Assembly (NCBI GenBank): GCA_025210475.1
Contig: JAOARW010000053.1
Span: 277,113-341,112, forward strand
Direction of reading: 5' to 3'
From: Carboxylicivirga sp.
GTDB taxonomy: Bacteria > Bacteroidota > Bacteroidia > Bacteroidales > Marinilabiliaceae
DNA: 64,000 nt
Made by a program: the position numbers and the translations under genes. Shown piece by piece: positions 51,008 through 59,915 of this stretch (position 1 is the stretch's first letter; every line of letters starts with the position of its first letter). The notes under the pieces are model-generated. The model had not been told where the DNA came from and made no database searches. It saw only the letters and a list, made by a program, of their open reading frames with translations.

Positions 51008-53059
51008 ATGAAGAAATATCTTTTTTTGTTGTTAATTCCATTGATTATGACATCCTGTTTTGAAGGTAACAACACCGCTCAAGAAAAAGAAATTGCCAAC
51101 ATTACGGCAGTTACCATTGATGCTACAGTATCGGGTTTGACTAAAATGCATCCTTCTGCAGATGCCGGCTTAATTAAACGTGGCGTAAAACATGCAGCCT
51201 CTTTATGGCGCAATGTTGATGGTACGCCGGAAGATTTTCAGGTATTCTGTGAGAAATCATTTGTTGCTGATGTGAAGCAGAAGGAGTTGATGTTTGAAAA
51301 GGTAAGCCGAAATCTGGAAGTTTTATACGGTCATTTTAATAAGATCAGCCTCGATTTGCAACGTCCGTTGCATGAACCAATGGGTGACATCATCGACATT
51401 GATAAAGTATTTGGAGGTTTTAGTGCCGGTTCGCACCTTATCGAAGATCTGTATCGAAATAAGTTAGCTTTTAATATTGCTCTCAACTTCCCGTATTATA
51501 CACTAACCGAAAAAGAAGAGAATGCAGGTAGCTGGACCCGCAAAGAGTGGGCGTATGCTCGAATGGGCGATGTTTTTACAGCACGTATTCCGGCCGAAAT
51601 TTTGCAAAATGTTTCAGAGGTTGGGTCGGCATCCGAAATGTATATTGCCAACTACAACATCTATATGGGGCGTTTGGTGGATGAAGAAATGCAAAGCTAT
51701 TTTCCGGAAGATATGGTTTTGTTATCGCACTGGAATTTGCGTGACGAAATAAAATCGCATTACAGCAAAGGAGCGGATGGTGTTCAGCTTCAGGGAATGG
51801 TTTACGCAGTGATGAAGCGAATTATTAACCAAACAATTCCTCAGGATGTGATTAATAATGGCGATTACCAATGGAATCCGGCAACTAACGAGGTTTATAA
51901 AGACGGTGATAAAGTTGTATTGGCAGCGGAGCCCAATGAACGATATCAGCAGATCATAAATAATTTTAAGGCCATGCAACAGATGGATGCCTACTCGCCA
52001 TTAAACACTGCTGTTAAGCGGGCTTTTGCAGGAAGTATGGAAATCACACAGGCCGATGCCGAAAAGTTGTTTGTCGAGTTTATGGCGGCTGATGAACTTA
52101 AACAGGTTGGTGAACTTATAAAAAAACGATTGGGGCGTGAGCTGAAGCCATGGGATATTTGGTACGATGGATTTAAAGCGCGCAGTTCCATCGACGAAGA
52201 TGCGTTAAACAAAATCACACGTTCACGCTACCCTAATGCAAAAGCATTGGATGATGATTTGGCTAACCTGCTTTTAAAACTGGGTTTTACCAATGAAAAG
52301 GCAGAATTTTTGGCAGAGAGAATTGATGTGGATGCGGCTCGCGGATCGGGACATGCCTGGGGCGCATCGATGAAAGGTGAAAACGCACACTTGCGTACCC
52401 GCATTCCTGAAACGGGGATGGATTATAAAGGCTACAATATTGCCATTCATGAATTCGGACACAATGTGGAGCAAACCATTTCATTATACGATGTAGATTA
52501 TTACATGCTCAATGGCGTACCCAATACGGCCTTTACTGAAGCTTTAGCCTTTATTTTTCAAAAAAGAGATCTGGAGCTTTTGGGAATGAAGAACGAAAAT
52601 CCAGAGAAAGAAGCTTTACAAGTACTGGATAATTTCTGGTCGACTTATGAGATCATGGGTGTTTCTTTATTGGATCAGCGCATGTGGTTATGGTTGTATG
52701 ATCATCCGGATGCAACAGCTGAACAACTGAAGCTTGCTGTAGAAACCATTGCGATAGATATCTGGAATGAATTTTATGCACCTGTTTTTGGTGTGAAGGA
52801 TCAGCCTATCCTGGCCATTTATTCGCATATGATTAATAGTCCGATTTATTTGTCCAATTATGCCTTTGGTCATTTAATCCAATTCCAGGTAGAACAATAT
52901 TTAAAGACATCTGATTTTGCTCCGGAGGTAGAACGTTTGTTTAAAATCGGATCGATTACACCAAATGCATGGATGCAGGCCGGATTGCAGGAAGATATTT
53001 CAATTACATCAATGATTGAAGAGGCAGGTAAGGCTGCAAAAAGTATTGCAGGCAACTAA
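51008..53059 (+). CDS. Putative zinc metallopeptidase lipoprotein
   Basis: This 683-residue lipoprotein (lipobox LIMTSC) has the zinc motif HEFGH near residue 482 (NIAIHEFGHNVEQTIS). A downstream glutamate in NTAFTEALAF fits a gluzincin third ligand. The rest is largely helical. It is likely a periplasmic or surface peptidase. I do not recognise the exact family. It stands alone, between its own -7 element and a terminator. Confidence 0.75.
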   Translation: MKKYLFLLLIPLIMTSCFEGNNTAQEKEIANITAVTIDATVSGLTKMHPSADAGLIKRGVKHAASLWRNVDGTPEDFQVFCEKSFVADVKQKELMFEKVSRNLEVLYGHFNKISLDLQRPLHEPMGDIIDIDKVFGGFSAGSHLIEDLYRNKLAFNIALNFPYYTLTEKEENAGSWTRKEWAYARMGDVFTARIPAEILQNVSEVGSASEMYIANYNIYMGRLVDEEMQSYFPEDMVLLSHWNLRDEIKSHYSKGADGVQLQGMVYAVMKRIINQTIPQDVINNGDYQWNPATNEVYKDGDKVVLAAEPNERYQQIINNFKAMQQMDAYSPLNTAVKRAFAGSMEITQADAEKLFVEFMAADELKQVGELIKKRLGRELKPWDIWYDGFKARSSIDEDALNKITRSRYPNAKALDDDLANLLLKLGFTNEKAEFLAERIDVDAARGSGHAWGASMKGENAHLRTRIPETGMDYKGYNIAIHEFGHNVEQTISLYDVDYYMLNGVPNTAFTEALAFIFQKRDLELLGMKNENPEKEALQVLDNFWSTYEIMGVSLLDQRMWLWLYDHPDATAEQLKLAVETIAIDIWNEFYAPVFGVKDQPILAIYSHMINSPIYLSNYAFGHLIQFQVEQYLKTSDFAPEVERLFKIGSITPNAWMQAGLQEDISITSMIEEAGKAAKSIAGN

Positions 53060-53080
53060 AATCTGTGTCGATAACAAATA

Positions 53081-53110
53081 AAAAAGGTAAGCCGTTTAGC
53101 TTACCTTTTT
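53081..53110. terminator. Terminator after metallopeptidase gene
   Basis: A perfect 12-bp stem (53081-53092 with 53099-53110) with a 6-nt loop, flanked by A and T runs. It can act for the convergent sigma factor gene as well. Confidence 0.85.
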
Positions 53111-53135
53111 TATTGCGTTTATAATTATCAGAGAA

Positions 53136-53639
53136 TTAATCAATGGCTAATTCAATCATTTTCTGTAATTTCTTTCGTCCAAAGAAGATGCGGCTCTTGA
53201 CCGTACCGATTGGCATATCCAGTTGTTCGGCTATCTCTTTGTATTTATAGCCCTCCATGTGCATGGTTAAAGGTTGCTTAAATTCACCTTCCAACTTACC
53301 CATTTGAGTCTGTATCTCACCAGTGTAATGAATCACATCGGGTGTGTCATCGGTGTAATACTTGTTTGAAAGGTAATTTACTTCATCAACCAACATTGGC
53401 GCCTGACGCATTTTGTACTTACGTCGGTAATTGTTGATAAACGAATTGCGCATGATGGTGTGCATCCATGCTGAGAAATTAGTGTTCATCACAAATTTTT
53501 CGCGTGATGAGAGAGCTCTAAAGTTTGTTTCCTGAACAAGGTCATGTGCATCTTCCTCGTTCGCTGTCAATGTAAGGGCATAGCTAAACATCTTTTGTTG
53601 AAGCCCCAATAATCGATGGTTGAATTGTTCTGCGGTCAT
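53136..53639 (-). CDS. ECF RNA polymerase sigma factor (no adjacent anti-sigma)
   Basis: A sigma factor of about 167 residues with region 2 (ALTLTANEEDAHDLVQETNFRAL) and region 4 (YKYKEIAEQLDMPIGTVKSRIFFGRKKL). The start at 53639 (MTAEQFNHRLLGLQ) resembles other Bacteroidota sigma factors; an ATG 13 codons upstream at 53678 is also possible. No FecR or other anti-sigma gene is next to it. Its regulon is unknown. Confidence 0.88.
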   Translation of the reverse strand: MTAEQFNHRLLGLQQKMFSYALTLTANEEDAHDLVQETNFRALSSREKFVMNTNFSAWMHTIMRNSFINNYRRKYKMRQAPMLVDEVNYLSNKYYTDDTPDVIHYTGEIQTQMGKLEGEFKQPLTMHMEGYKYKEIAEQLDMPIGTVKSRIFFGRKKLQKMIELAID

Positions 53640-53678
53640 CTTTCTGGGTATTTTGTTTAACACTCTTGAATTATTCAA

Positions 53679-54102
53679 CAGAATTGGTTGGGTGTTTAAC
53701 CTCTGCTGTTTTCAAATTCATTTATAAATTACTAATTATTATTCTTTAAAACAACTGTTTGCCTTAAATACAAACTAAAAACGCATAAAAGTAATTAATT
53801 ACTCAAATACGAAGTAAAGATGAACAAAATGGATTTAACTTCCAAATTTGTTTAATATATTTCGTACTCAATTAATCAAATTTTAATAAAAACAGACGAA
53901 TTACTTAAGGAGGTAAGGGCTTATCAATCAGTTTGTATGTGATCTGCAAAGCGGATTTTAATATTTTTTCACAATTCTTGAAAAGAATTAATAGGACTTA
54001 ATGGTTGTATATATTTTAAGAAAAAGAAGACATTAATCGTGTTTTGTTTAAGACTATCTGTTTACCTTTAGTGTTTTCAGTGGGGTTGATATCTATAATC
54101 TT
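53679..54102. other. Divergent intergenic region, sigma gene / cyd operon
   Basis: This 424-base AT-rich gap between divergent genes must hold both promoters. For the cyd side, TACCTTTA (54063-54070) is one mismatch from TAnnTTTG, with a TTTG at 54043-54046. An isolated AAGGAGG-like sequence near 53906 is not followed by a plausible ORF. Nothing else is supported. Confidence 0.5.
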
Positions 54103-54315
54103 ATGAAAGTGATAAAAAAAGTATACCATTTCTATTTGGATGGATTTAAAAACCTTTCGCCGTGGGCCAGAAATTTATGGATTATTATACTGGTAAAGTT
54201 ATTTGTAATGTTCGCTGTTTTGCGTTTGTTTTTCTTTCGTGATACTTTAAAAAACCGATACACCACTGATGAAGAAAGAGCGAATCATGTAATTGAAGAA
54301 CTAATTAGTCATTAA
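54103..54315 (+). CDS. DUF4492 small protein of the cytochrome bd operon
   Basis: This 70-residue protein has one hydrophobic segment (about residues 25-47, LWIIILVKLFVMFAVLRLFFF) preceded by YHFYLDGFKNLSPWARNLW, the DUF4492 hallmark. It sits directly ahead of cydA (17 nt), where DUF4492 genes are usually found. It probably assists assembly or stability of the bd oxidase. The role is unproven. Confidence 0.85.
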   Translation: MKVIKKVYHFYLDGFKNLSPWARNLWIIILVKLFVMFAVLRLFFFRDTLKNRYTTDEERANHVIEELISH

Positions 54316-54332
54316 TAATATATTATACAGAA

Positions 54333-55928
54333 ATGCTAGAGAACATTGATTTGTCACTCGTCAATTGGTCGAGGGCACAATTTGCACTTACAGCTATGTT
54401 TCACTGGTTATTTGTTCCTCTAACCCTGGGACTCAGTTTTATCATAGCTTTTATGGAAACAATTTATGTGAAAACAGGTAATCCGGAATGGAAGCGGATT
54501 ACTAAATTCTGGATGAAGCTTTTTGGAATTAATTTTGCCATTGGCGTGGCCACTGGTATTATTCTTGAGTTTGAGTTCGGAACCAACTGGTCCAACTATT
54601 CGTGGTTTGTGGGCGATATCTTTGGGGCTCCATTGGCCATCGAAGGCATTATGGCTTTCTTTATGGAAAGTACTTTTATAGCCGTGATGTTTTTTGGCTG
54701 GAACAAAGTAAGCAAGCGTTTTCACCTGACGGCTACCTGGCTCACTGCAGCAGGAGCCAACCTTTCTGCTTTATGGATTTTGGTGGCCAATGCCTGGATG
54801 CAGAATCCGGTGGGCATGAAATTTAATCCTGAAACGGCACGTAATGAAATGCAGAATTTTTGGGACGTTTTCTTATCACCAACAGCGGTTACCAAATTTT
54901 TGCATACAACTACATCGGGCTATGTTTTAGCAGCTTTGTTTGTAGTGGGAATCAGTAGCTGGTTTTTAATTAAGAAACGACACATTTTATTTGCTAAACG
55001 AAGCATTGTGGTGGCAGCCATCTTTGGATTAGTCTCTTCGATTATGCTTGTGGCTTCAGGTGATGGGTCGGCTCGTGATGTGGCCAAAACCCAACCCATG
55101 AAATTTGCGGCAATGGAATCTTTGTACGAAGGGCAAACGCAGGCACCGCTGATTGCCATTGGTTTGTTTGGAAAGGAGCATGATGATCCGATGAACCGTG
55201 AATCTGATCAGGAATTTTTAGTAAAGATTGAGATTCCCAATATGCTTTCTTATCTGGCCTTCTTAAAAGTGGATGCTTTTGTTCCGGGGATTAAGGATAT
55301 TGTGTTGGGTAATGAACAATACAATATCATGTCGTATAAGGAGAAAATACGACGGGGCTATGAGGCACAGCAAACATTAAAAGCCTTCAAAGAAGCCAAA
55401 GATGTGGATCAGGCAGAATACAACCGTTTAAAAGCCAAGTTCGATGATAAGGAATGGATAGATAATTATTTCCGCTATTTCGGATATGGAAATTATTACG
55501 ATCCCAATCCGGAGCAGTTGGAGTTAAACGCCTTTAAAATTGTTCCTCCTATTTCTTTATCGTTTTATGCGTTTCACATTATGGTGATATTAGGTGGCCA
55601 TTTTATGCTGCTCTTTGTGGTGGTGCTGTGGTTGATTTATCGCAAGAAGCTGGAAACTAATAAAGTGGTTCTGTATACGGCCTTATGGACAATACCATTG
55701 GCCTACATTGCCAGTCAGGCAGGGTGGATAGTAGCCGAGGTGGGACGCCAGCCATGGGTCATTCAGGATTTAATGCCAACCATGACAGCAGTTTCAAAAA
55801 TTGATACCAGTTCGGTAATGATTACTTTCTGGCTATTCACCATCACCTTTGTTGCATTGGCCATTGCCGAAGTGAAGATTATGGTAAAACAAATTAAAAA
55901 CGGACCTAAAGAAGGAGGACATAACTAA
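54333..55928 (+). CDS. cydA: Cytochrome bd ubiquinol oxidase subunit I
   Basis: CydA holds the hemes b558, b595 and d and the quinol site, reducing O2 to water with high affinity. The 531-residue inner membrane protein has RAQFALTAMFHWLFVPLTLG (heme ligand His) at the start, a Q-loop region at about 250-330, and the conserved GWIVAEVGRQPWVIQ motif near residue 462. The stop codon overlaps the cydB start by one base. Confidence 0.96.
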   Translation: MLENIDLSLVNWSRAQFALTAMFHWLFVPLTLGLSFIIAFMETIYVKTGNPEWKRITKFWMKLFGINFAIGVATGIILEFEFGTNWSNYSWFVGDIFGAPLAIEGIMAFFMESTFIAVMFFGWNKVSKRFHLTATWLTAAGANLSALWILVANAWMQNPVGMKFNPETARNEMQNFWDVFLSPTAVTKFLHTTTSGYVLAALFVVGISSWFLIKKRHILFAKRSIVVAAIFGLVSSIMLVASGDGSARDVAKTQPMKFAAMESLYEGQTQAPLIAIGLFGKEHDDPMNRESDQEFLVKIEIPNMLSYLAFLKVDAFVPGIKDIVLGNEQYNIMSYKEKIRRGYEAQQTLKAFKEAKDVDQAEYNRLKAKFDDKEWIDNYFRYFGYGNYYDPNPEQLELNAFKIVPPISLSFYAFHIMVILGGHFMLLFVVVLWLIYRKKLETNKVVLYTALWTIPLAYIASQAGWIVAEVGRQPWVIQDLMPTMTAVSKIDTSSVMITFWLFTITFVALAIAEVKIMVKQIKNGPKEGGHN

Positions 55929-57064
55929 TGTTTGGAGATTTATCACATTTAGCATTACAGCAATATTGGTGGGTAATTGTTTCGCTTCTGGGGGCCTTAT
56001 TGGTGTTTCTGATGTTTGTACAAGGTGGGCAAACCTTGATTTATACGATTGGGAAAACGGGAATGGAACGTACCATGCTGGTGAATACCTTAGGACGTAA
56101 ATGGGAATTTACCTTTACCACTCTGGTAACATTCGGAGGAGCTTTTTTTGCATCGTTTCCATTGTTTTACAGTACCAGTTTTGGCGGTGCCTATTGGGTT
56201 TGGATGGCCATATTGTTTGCTTTTGTATTGCAGGCCATAGCCTATGAGTTTCGTTCTAGGCCAAACAATGTATTTGGTGCACGTACCTACGAAATATTCC
56301 TGTTTATTAATGGTTTGCTAGGAACCGTTTTAATTGGGACCGCCGTTGCCACATTCTTTACCGGCTCAGCTTTTTCGGTAAATGAAATGAATCAATCGCA
56401 ATGGGAGTTAAAATCACATGGTTTAGAGGCTGCTTTAAACCTACACAATCTTTCACTGGGTTTAGCGGTATTTTTCCTGGCGCGTGTTTTGGGCCTTCTA
56501 TATTTTATGAACAGTGTAAAGAATGAGGATGTTTTTAATCGGGCTAAGAAGCAATTGCTGTTTAATGGTATTCCGTTTCTTGTTTTCTTTTTAACCTTTG
56601 TTATTTGGTTGTTGCTAAGGGATGGTTTCGCTGTTAATCCGGAGACATCCGAAGTTTTTATGGAGGAGTTTAAGTACTTTAAAAACTTGCTGGCGATGCC
56701 ATTGGTTCTGATATTATTTTTGATTGGTGTTGTAGGTGTGTTGTTTGGTTTAGGAGCCGGTATTTTCCGTAAAGACTGCACCAAGGGAATCTGGACAGCG
56801 GGTATCGGAACGGTATTAACGGTTTTCAGTTTATTATTGGTGGCAGGATTTAACAATACTGCTTTTTATCCTTCAACTTTCGATTTACAAAGTTCATTAA
56901 CTATACAAAACTCTTCGTCGAGTCACTTTACTTTGACAGCCATGAGCTATGTATCCTTGTTAGTGCCTTTTGTTTTTGCATACATCTGGTATGTATGGAA
57001 GGCTATGAATAACAAGCCAATTGATGAGGAGGAAATGAAATCGGATGATGTTCACGTTTATTAA
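55928..57064 (+). CDS. cydB: Cytochrome bd ubiquinol oxidase subunit II
   Basis: CydB is the partner subunit, with about nine membrane segments over 378 residues. The opening LQQYWWVIVSLLGALLVFLMFVQGGQTLIY and the FRSRPNN region are typical. The ATG overlaps the cydA stop (TAATG), so translation is coupled. A small membrane ORF follows 10 nt after its stop. Confidence 0.95.
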   Translation: MFGDLSHLALQQYWWVIVSLLGALLVFLMFVQGGQTLIYTIGKTGMERTMLVNTLGRKWEFTFTTLVTFGGAFFASFPLFYSTSFGGAYWVWMAILFAFVLQAIAYEFRSRPNNVFGARTYEIFLFINGLLGTVLIGTAVATFFTGSAFSVNEMNQSQWELKSHGLEAALNLHNLSLGLAVFFLARVLGLLYFMNSVKNEDVFNRAKKQLLFNGIPFLVFFLTFVIWLLLRDGFAVNPETSEVFMEEFKYFKNLLAMPLVLILFLIGVVGVLFGLGAGIFRKDCTKGIWTAGIGTVLTVFSLLLVAGFNNTAFYPSTFDLQSSLTIQNSSSSHFTLTAMSYVSLLVPFVFAYIWYVWKAMNNKPIDEEEMKSDDVHVY

Positions 57065-57074
57065 TTAGAAGATT

Positions 57075-57215
57075 ATGAATTATTTACACGAAATATTGTG
57101 GTATTTGACTTTGCCACTCACAATCGTAATTAGTTATTACAGTGTATTGTTTGGTCTGAAGAAGTTCAATAAGCTGATTGAAGCGGATGGAGAACAAAAG
57201 GACGCGACAGAATAA
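57075..57215 (+). CDS. Small membrane protein after cydB (CydX-like position)
   Basis: This 46-residue ORF begins 10 nt after the cydB stop. It has one hydrophobic segment (about residues 7-28) ending in a basic patch (GLKKFNK) and an acidic C-terminal tail. The size and position recall the CydX/CbdX accessory subunits of bd oxidases, although I see no sequence signature of CydX. It ends within the terminator, so it is part of the cyd transcript. Confidence 0.65.
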   Translation: MNYLHEILWYLTLPLTIVISYYSVLFGLKKFNKLIEADGEQKDATE

Positions 57216-57254
57216 AACAAAAAACCCGGTGCCATGGCACTGGGTTTTTTGTTT
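57215..57254. terminator. Terminator between cyd operon and pssA
   Basis: An 18-bp stem (57215-57232 with 57237-57254, one G-T pair) has a CATG loop, with A and T runs on both sides. It is likely bidirectional. Confidence 0.9.
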
Positions 57255-57273
57255 ATGACCAAATATGATTAGT

Positions 57274-58005
57274 CTATGATTTAATACCCAAAAGCCATTT
57301 GGCGATGGAAACAACAATGTAATAAAGAATAACAACTGCAATACCGCCAAATCCGAATAATGAAACAGCAGCTATAGCAATGGCTAATAAAATAAAGCGC
57401 TCTTTGTTATCTGCCCACTTCATATTTTTAACTTTAAGCGAGAACATTGGCACTTCACTTACCAGCATAATGCAGAAAAATGCAACGAAGATCAGAATTA
57501 CTGCTGGAGATAACCAGTTGAACCATTCAGGAGTTTGCAGAAATTTATAGGCCAGCGAAGCTGTAAAAATCCCTGTAGCCGTTGTTGTGAGGCCTAAGAA
57601 ATTCTCTGTTTGGCGCGTGTCTACATTAAATTTGGCTAACCGCAAGGCCGCAAAGGCTACCATTACAAAAGGAGCCAAAATCAAGATTTGTTGAACAAGC
57701 GGCAAGGTGTTAAAGTCGGTTGTAAAATCACCGGTGAATTGAAATTTTGCTATCGACGACCAAATAGCAGCAGGAGCTACTCCAAAGCTGATCAAGTCAG
57801 CCAATGAATCCATTTCCTTACCAATTTCGCTGTAGGCTTTCAAGGCCCGGGCTGCAAATCCATCGCCAAAATCTAAAACAGAGGCGGCAAATATCAGCCA
57901 GATTGCGATGTCAATCCTTGCTTGAATGGCAAAAAATATAGCTAAAGCGCCACACAGAACATTCAGGCATGTAAGAAAATTAGGGATATGTTGTTTAATA
58001 TTCAT
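57274..58005 (-). CDS. pssA: CDP-diacylglycerol-serine O-phosphatidyltransferase
   Basis: PssA makes phosphatidylserine, the precursor of phosphatidylethanolamine. The protein of about 243 residues starts at the ATG at 58005 (MNIKQHIPNFLTCLNVLCG); the frame extends 18 codons upstream, which is unlikely. The CDP-alcohol phosphatidyltransferase motif DGFAARALKAYSEIGKEMDSLAD (DG, AR, G, D, D) is intact near residue 47. Seven or eight hydrophobic segments follow. Confidence 0.94.
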   Translation of the reverse strand: MNIKQHIPNFLTCLNVLCGALAIFFAIQARIDIAIWLIFAASVLDFGDGFAARALKAYSEIGKEMDSLADLISFGVAPAAIWSSIAKFQFTGDFTTDFNTLPLVQQILILAPFVMVAFAALRLAKFNVDTRQTENFLGLTTTATGIFTASLAYKFLQTPEWFNWLSPAVILIFVAFFCIMLVSEVPMFSLKVKNMKWADNKERFILLAIAIAAVSLFGFGGIAVVILYYIVVSIAKWLLGIKS

Positions 58006-58147
58006 TATAGATAATTTATTATTTATGCCCGAAAGTAAAGCAAACCCGATGAGATTCAAAATTTGAAAGCACCCTATTTGAAATATGGCCTTGTATAAAT
58101 TTTAGGTTAAGTAATACCTATTTACTTTTAACTTAGGATAAGAATTC

Positions 58148-58155
58148 TATTTTTG
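58148..58155 (+). promoter_or_regulatory. -7 element for bacteriohemerythrin gene
   Basis: TATTTTTG matches TAnnTTTG and lies 17 nt before the ATG at 58172. It makes a GTG start at 58157 very unlikely, because that codon would be at about the transcription start. Confidence 0.5.
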
Positions 58156-58171
58156 TGTGCAAAATAGACTT

Positions 58172-58564
58172 ATGATTATGTGGACAGACGACTTAAGTGT
58201 AAAGAATCAGCAAATTGACAAGGAACACCAACAGCTGTTTCAACTAATAGATAATTTTTATATTGGAATTATGGATAATTCCCCAAGAGAAAGATTGGAA
58301 GAGTTGATTATAGGATTGGTTGATTATACAAGCACACATTTTGAAAACGAAGAAAAACACATGTTGTTGATGAATTATCCGGACTTGGAAGCTCATCGAA
58401 AACTACATCAGCATTTTATCGAAAAAGTAAAAAACTACCACGAGCGATTAATCAGTGGTAAGCTAATTTTATCAATTGAAGTGACTAACTTTTTAAAAGA
58501 TTGGTTGGTCAATCATATCAAAGGCTCAGACCAACAGTACGCTGCTTTTGATGAGAATCGCTAA
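58172..58564 (+). CDS. Bacteriohemerythrin
   Basis: A diiron oxygen-binding protein of about 130 residues. The ligands are visible in order: VKNQQIDKEHQQLF (His), THFENEEKHM (His, Glu), HRKLHQHF (His, His) and the C-terminal NHIKGSDQQY (His, Asp). It probably stores or delivers O2 or protects against it; a nearby cytochrome bd oxidase fits this. The ATG at 58178 is an equally good start. Confidence 0.92.
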   Translation: MIMWTDDLSVKNQQIDKEHQQLFQLIDNFYIGIMDNSPRERLEELIIGLVDYTSTHFENEEKHMLLMNYPDLEAHRKLHQHFIEKVKNYHERLISGKLILSIEVTNFLKDWLVNHIKGSDQQYAAFDENR

Positions 58565-58616
58565 ACCTGACATAGGTCAACTAACTTATAATTAATGCAA
58601 AAAAAGTAATGAATTA

Positions 58617-58647
58617 TTTGTAATTGTAAATAATGACATTACATTTG
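58617..58647 (+). promoter_or_regulatory. his operon promoter
   Basis: TTTG (58617-58620), a 19-nt spacer and TACATTTG (58640-58647) are a perfect Bacteroidota promoter. Transcription would start about 15 nt before the first leader peptide. Confidence 0.7.
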
Positions 58648-58668
58648 TAGCAGATTAAACAATAGGAC

Positions 58669-58719
58669 ATGCAAAATTTTATTCATCATCACCATCATTT
58701 TTACCTGCAGAATCGGTAG
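58669..58719 (+). CDS. hisL: His leader peptide 1 (five consecutive His)
   Basis: This 16-residue ORF contains five His codons in a row (58684-58698), followed by a terminator 35 nt after its stop. The short length, His run and position ahead of hisG identify it as a his operon leader. Ribosome stalling on scarce charged tRNA-His would favour antitermination. Confidence 0.88.
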   Translation: MQNFIHHHHHFYLQNR

Positions 58720-58784
58720 GCGGTGATTGATGTGTAAAAAAAAATATTGATCGAAGGCTTATCGGAAACGGTAAGCCTTTTTTT
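58714..58784 (+). promoter_or_regulatory. His attenuator 1
   Basis: The terminator is AAGGCTTATCG (58754-58764), a GAAA tetraloop, CGGTAAGCCTT (58769-58779) and a T run; the stem has one G-U. The proposed antiterminator is CGGTAGGC (58714-58721, around the leader stop) with GCTTATCG (58757-58764, the 5' arm), 8 bp with two G-U. Readthrough leads into a second leader and attenuator. Confidence 0.75.
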
Positions 58785-58798
58785 ATAAGATATACTAA

Positions 58799-58861
58799 AT
58801 GAAAACTAGACAAAATCATATTCACCATCATCATCATTACTTTTCCATTCGGATGAGCTGA
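58799..58861 (+). CDS. His leader peptide 2 (six His, five consecutive)
   Basis: This 20-residue ORF has a His at residue 7 and five consecutive His at residues 9-13 (58823-58837), starting 80 nt after leader 1. It has its own terminator and stands directly before hisG. It is not a simple copy of leader 1: only the His run and the terminator resemble it. Confidence 0.88.
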   Translation: MKTRQNHIHHHHHYFSIRMS

Positions 58862-58920
58862 TTGTGTATATTTATAACTGAAAATATATAAGGCTTATCC
58901 AAACGGGTAAGCCTTTTTTA
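58851..58920 (+). promoter_or_regulatory. His attenuator 2
   Basis: The terminator stem is 58890-58900 with 58905-58915 (11 bp, one G-U), an AAAC loop and a T run. The proposed antiterminator pairs GGATGAGC (58851-58858, end of leader 2) with GCTTATCC (58893-58900), 8 bp with one G-U. The logic is the same as for attenuator 1. Confidence 0.75.
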
Positions 58921-58984
58921 TTATTAACCTGAGTTTGATTAAAATTTCAGAATTCAGATTGTCAAAAACTGAAAATAACATAAC

Positions 58985-59845
58985 ATGGAAACTAAATTAA
59001 GAATTGCATTACAGAAGAAAGGTCGTTTAAACGAGGACTCAATGAAACTGCTTAAAGAGGCAGGTATTAAATTTAACGTAGGTAGTGGTAAACTGGTGGC
59101 TTCATCACCTAATTTCCCCATAGAGGTTTTGTTTTTGCGCGATGATGATATCCCTCAAACAGTGGCCGATAATGTGGCTGACATTGGTATTGTTGGTGAA
59201 AACGAGATGGCCGAGAAAGGTTTTTCGTTAAACATTGCCAAGCGACTGGGATTTAGTAAATGTCGTATTTCCCTTGCCATTCCTAAGGCTGAAGATTACA
59301 CAGGTTTACAATACTTCCAGGGTAAAAAGGTGGCCACATCGTATCCGGTAATATTAGAGAAGTTTTTTAAAGAAGAGCGTATCGATGCCGAAATTCACGA
59401 GATTGCCGGATCGGTAGAAATTGCGCCTGGTATTGGTTTGGCCGATGGCATCTTTGACATTGTAAGTTCTGGGAGTACACTGGTAGCTAATCGTCTGAAA
59501 GAGGTTGAAGTGGTGATGAAGTCAGAGGCACTTTTAGTGGCAGCCGAAAACCTGTCGCCCGAAAAACAGGCCTTGCTTGATGAAATGATTTTCCGCATTA
59601 ATTCGGTGATGGCCGCCAATTCGAACAAGTATATTTTGATGAATGTGCCAAACGATAAGGTAGCTGACATTGTTAAAATACTACCGGGAATGAAAAGTCC
59701 AACAGTATTGCCTTTAGCCGAAAGTGGCTGGAGCTCGGTTCACTCGGTTATCGAAGAAAAGAAATTTTGGGAAATCATTGGGCAACTAAAAGAAAATGGT
59801 GCCGAAGGATTATTGGTTATTCCAATTGAGAAAATGATTCTTTAG
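58985..59845 (+). CDS. hisG: ATP phosphoribosyltransferase (long form)
   Basis: HisG starts His synthesis by joining ATP and PRPP. The 286-residue long form has LRIALQKKGRLNEDSMKLLKEAG at the start, the substrate-binding DIVSSGSTLVANRLKEVE region near residue 160, and the C-terminal regulatory ACT-like domain (about 210-286) that binds His for feedback inhibition. No HisZ is needed. It follows the two attenuators. Confidence 0.96.
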   Translation: METKLRIALQKKGRLNEDSMKLLKEAGIKFNVGSGKLVASSPNFPIEVLFLRDDDIPQTVADNVADIGIVGENEMAEKGFSLNIAKRLGFSKCRISLAIPKAEDYTGLQYFQGKKVATSYPVILEKFFKEERIDAEIHEIAGSVEIAPGIGLADGIFDIVSSGSTLVANRLKEVEVVMKSEALLVAAENLSPEKQALLDEMIFRINSVMAANSNKYILMNVPNDKVADIVKILPGMKSPTVLPLAESGWSSVHSVIEEKKFWEIIGQLKENGAEGLLVIPIEKMIL

Positions 59846-59915
59846 ATAGTACGAAGCCCGGAGAAATTTGTGATACGGATAAAAAAAAGTAATTAATAAT
59901 CCCCATGAAGGGAGT

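Noticed and set aside
53900..54060. A small gene after the AAGGAGG-like site near 53906
   Set aside because: The nearest ATG is followed at once by a stop, and the GTG frame is 20 codons at poor spacing.
56392..56856. Minus-strand ORF of 154 codons inside cydB
   Set aside because: It is antisense to membrane segments of CydB; long antisense frames are expected there.
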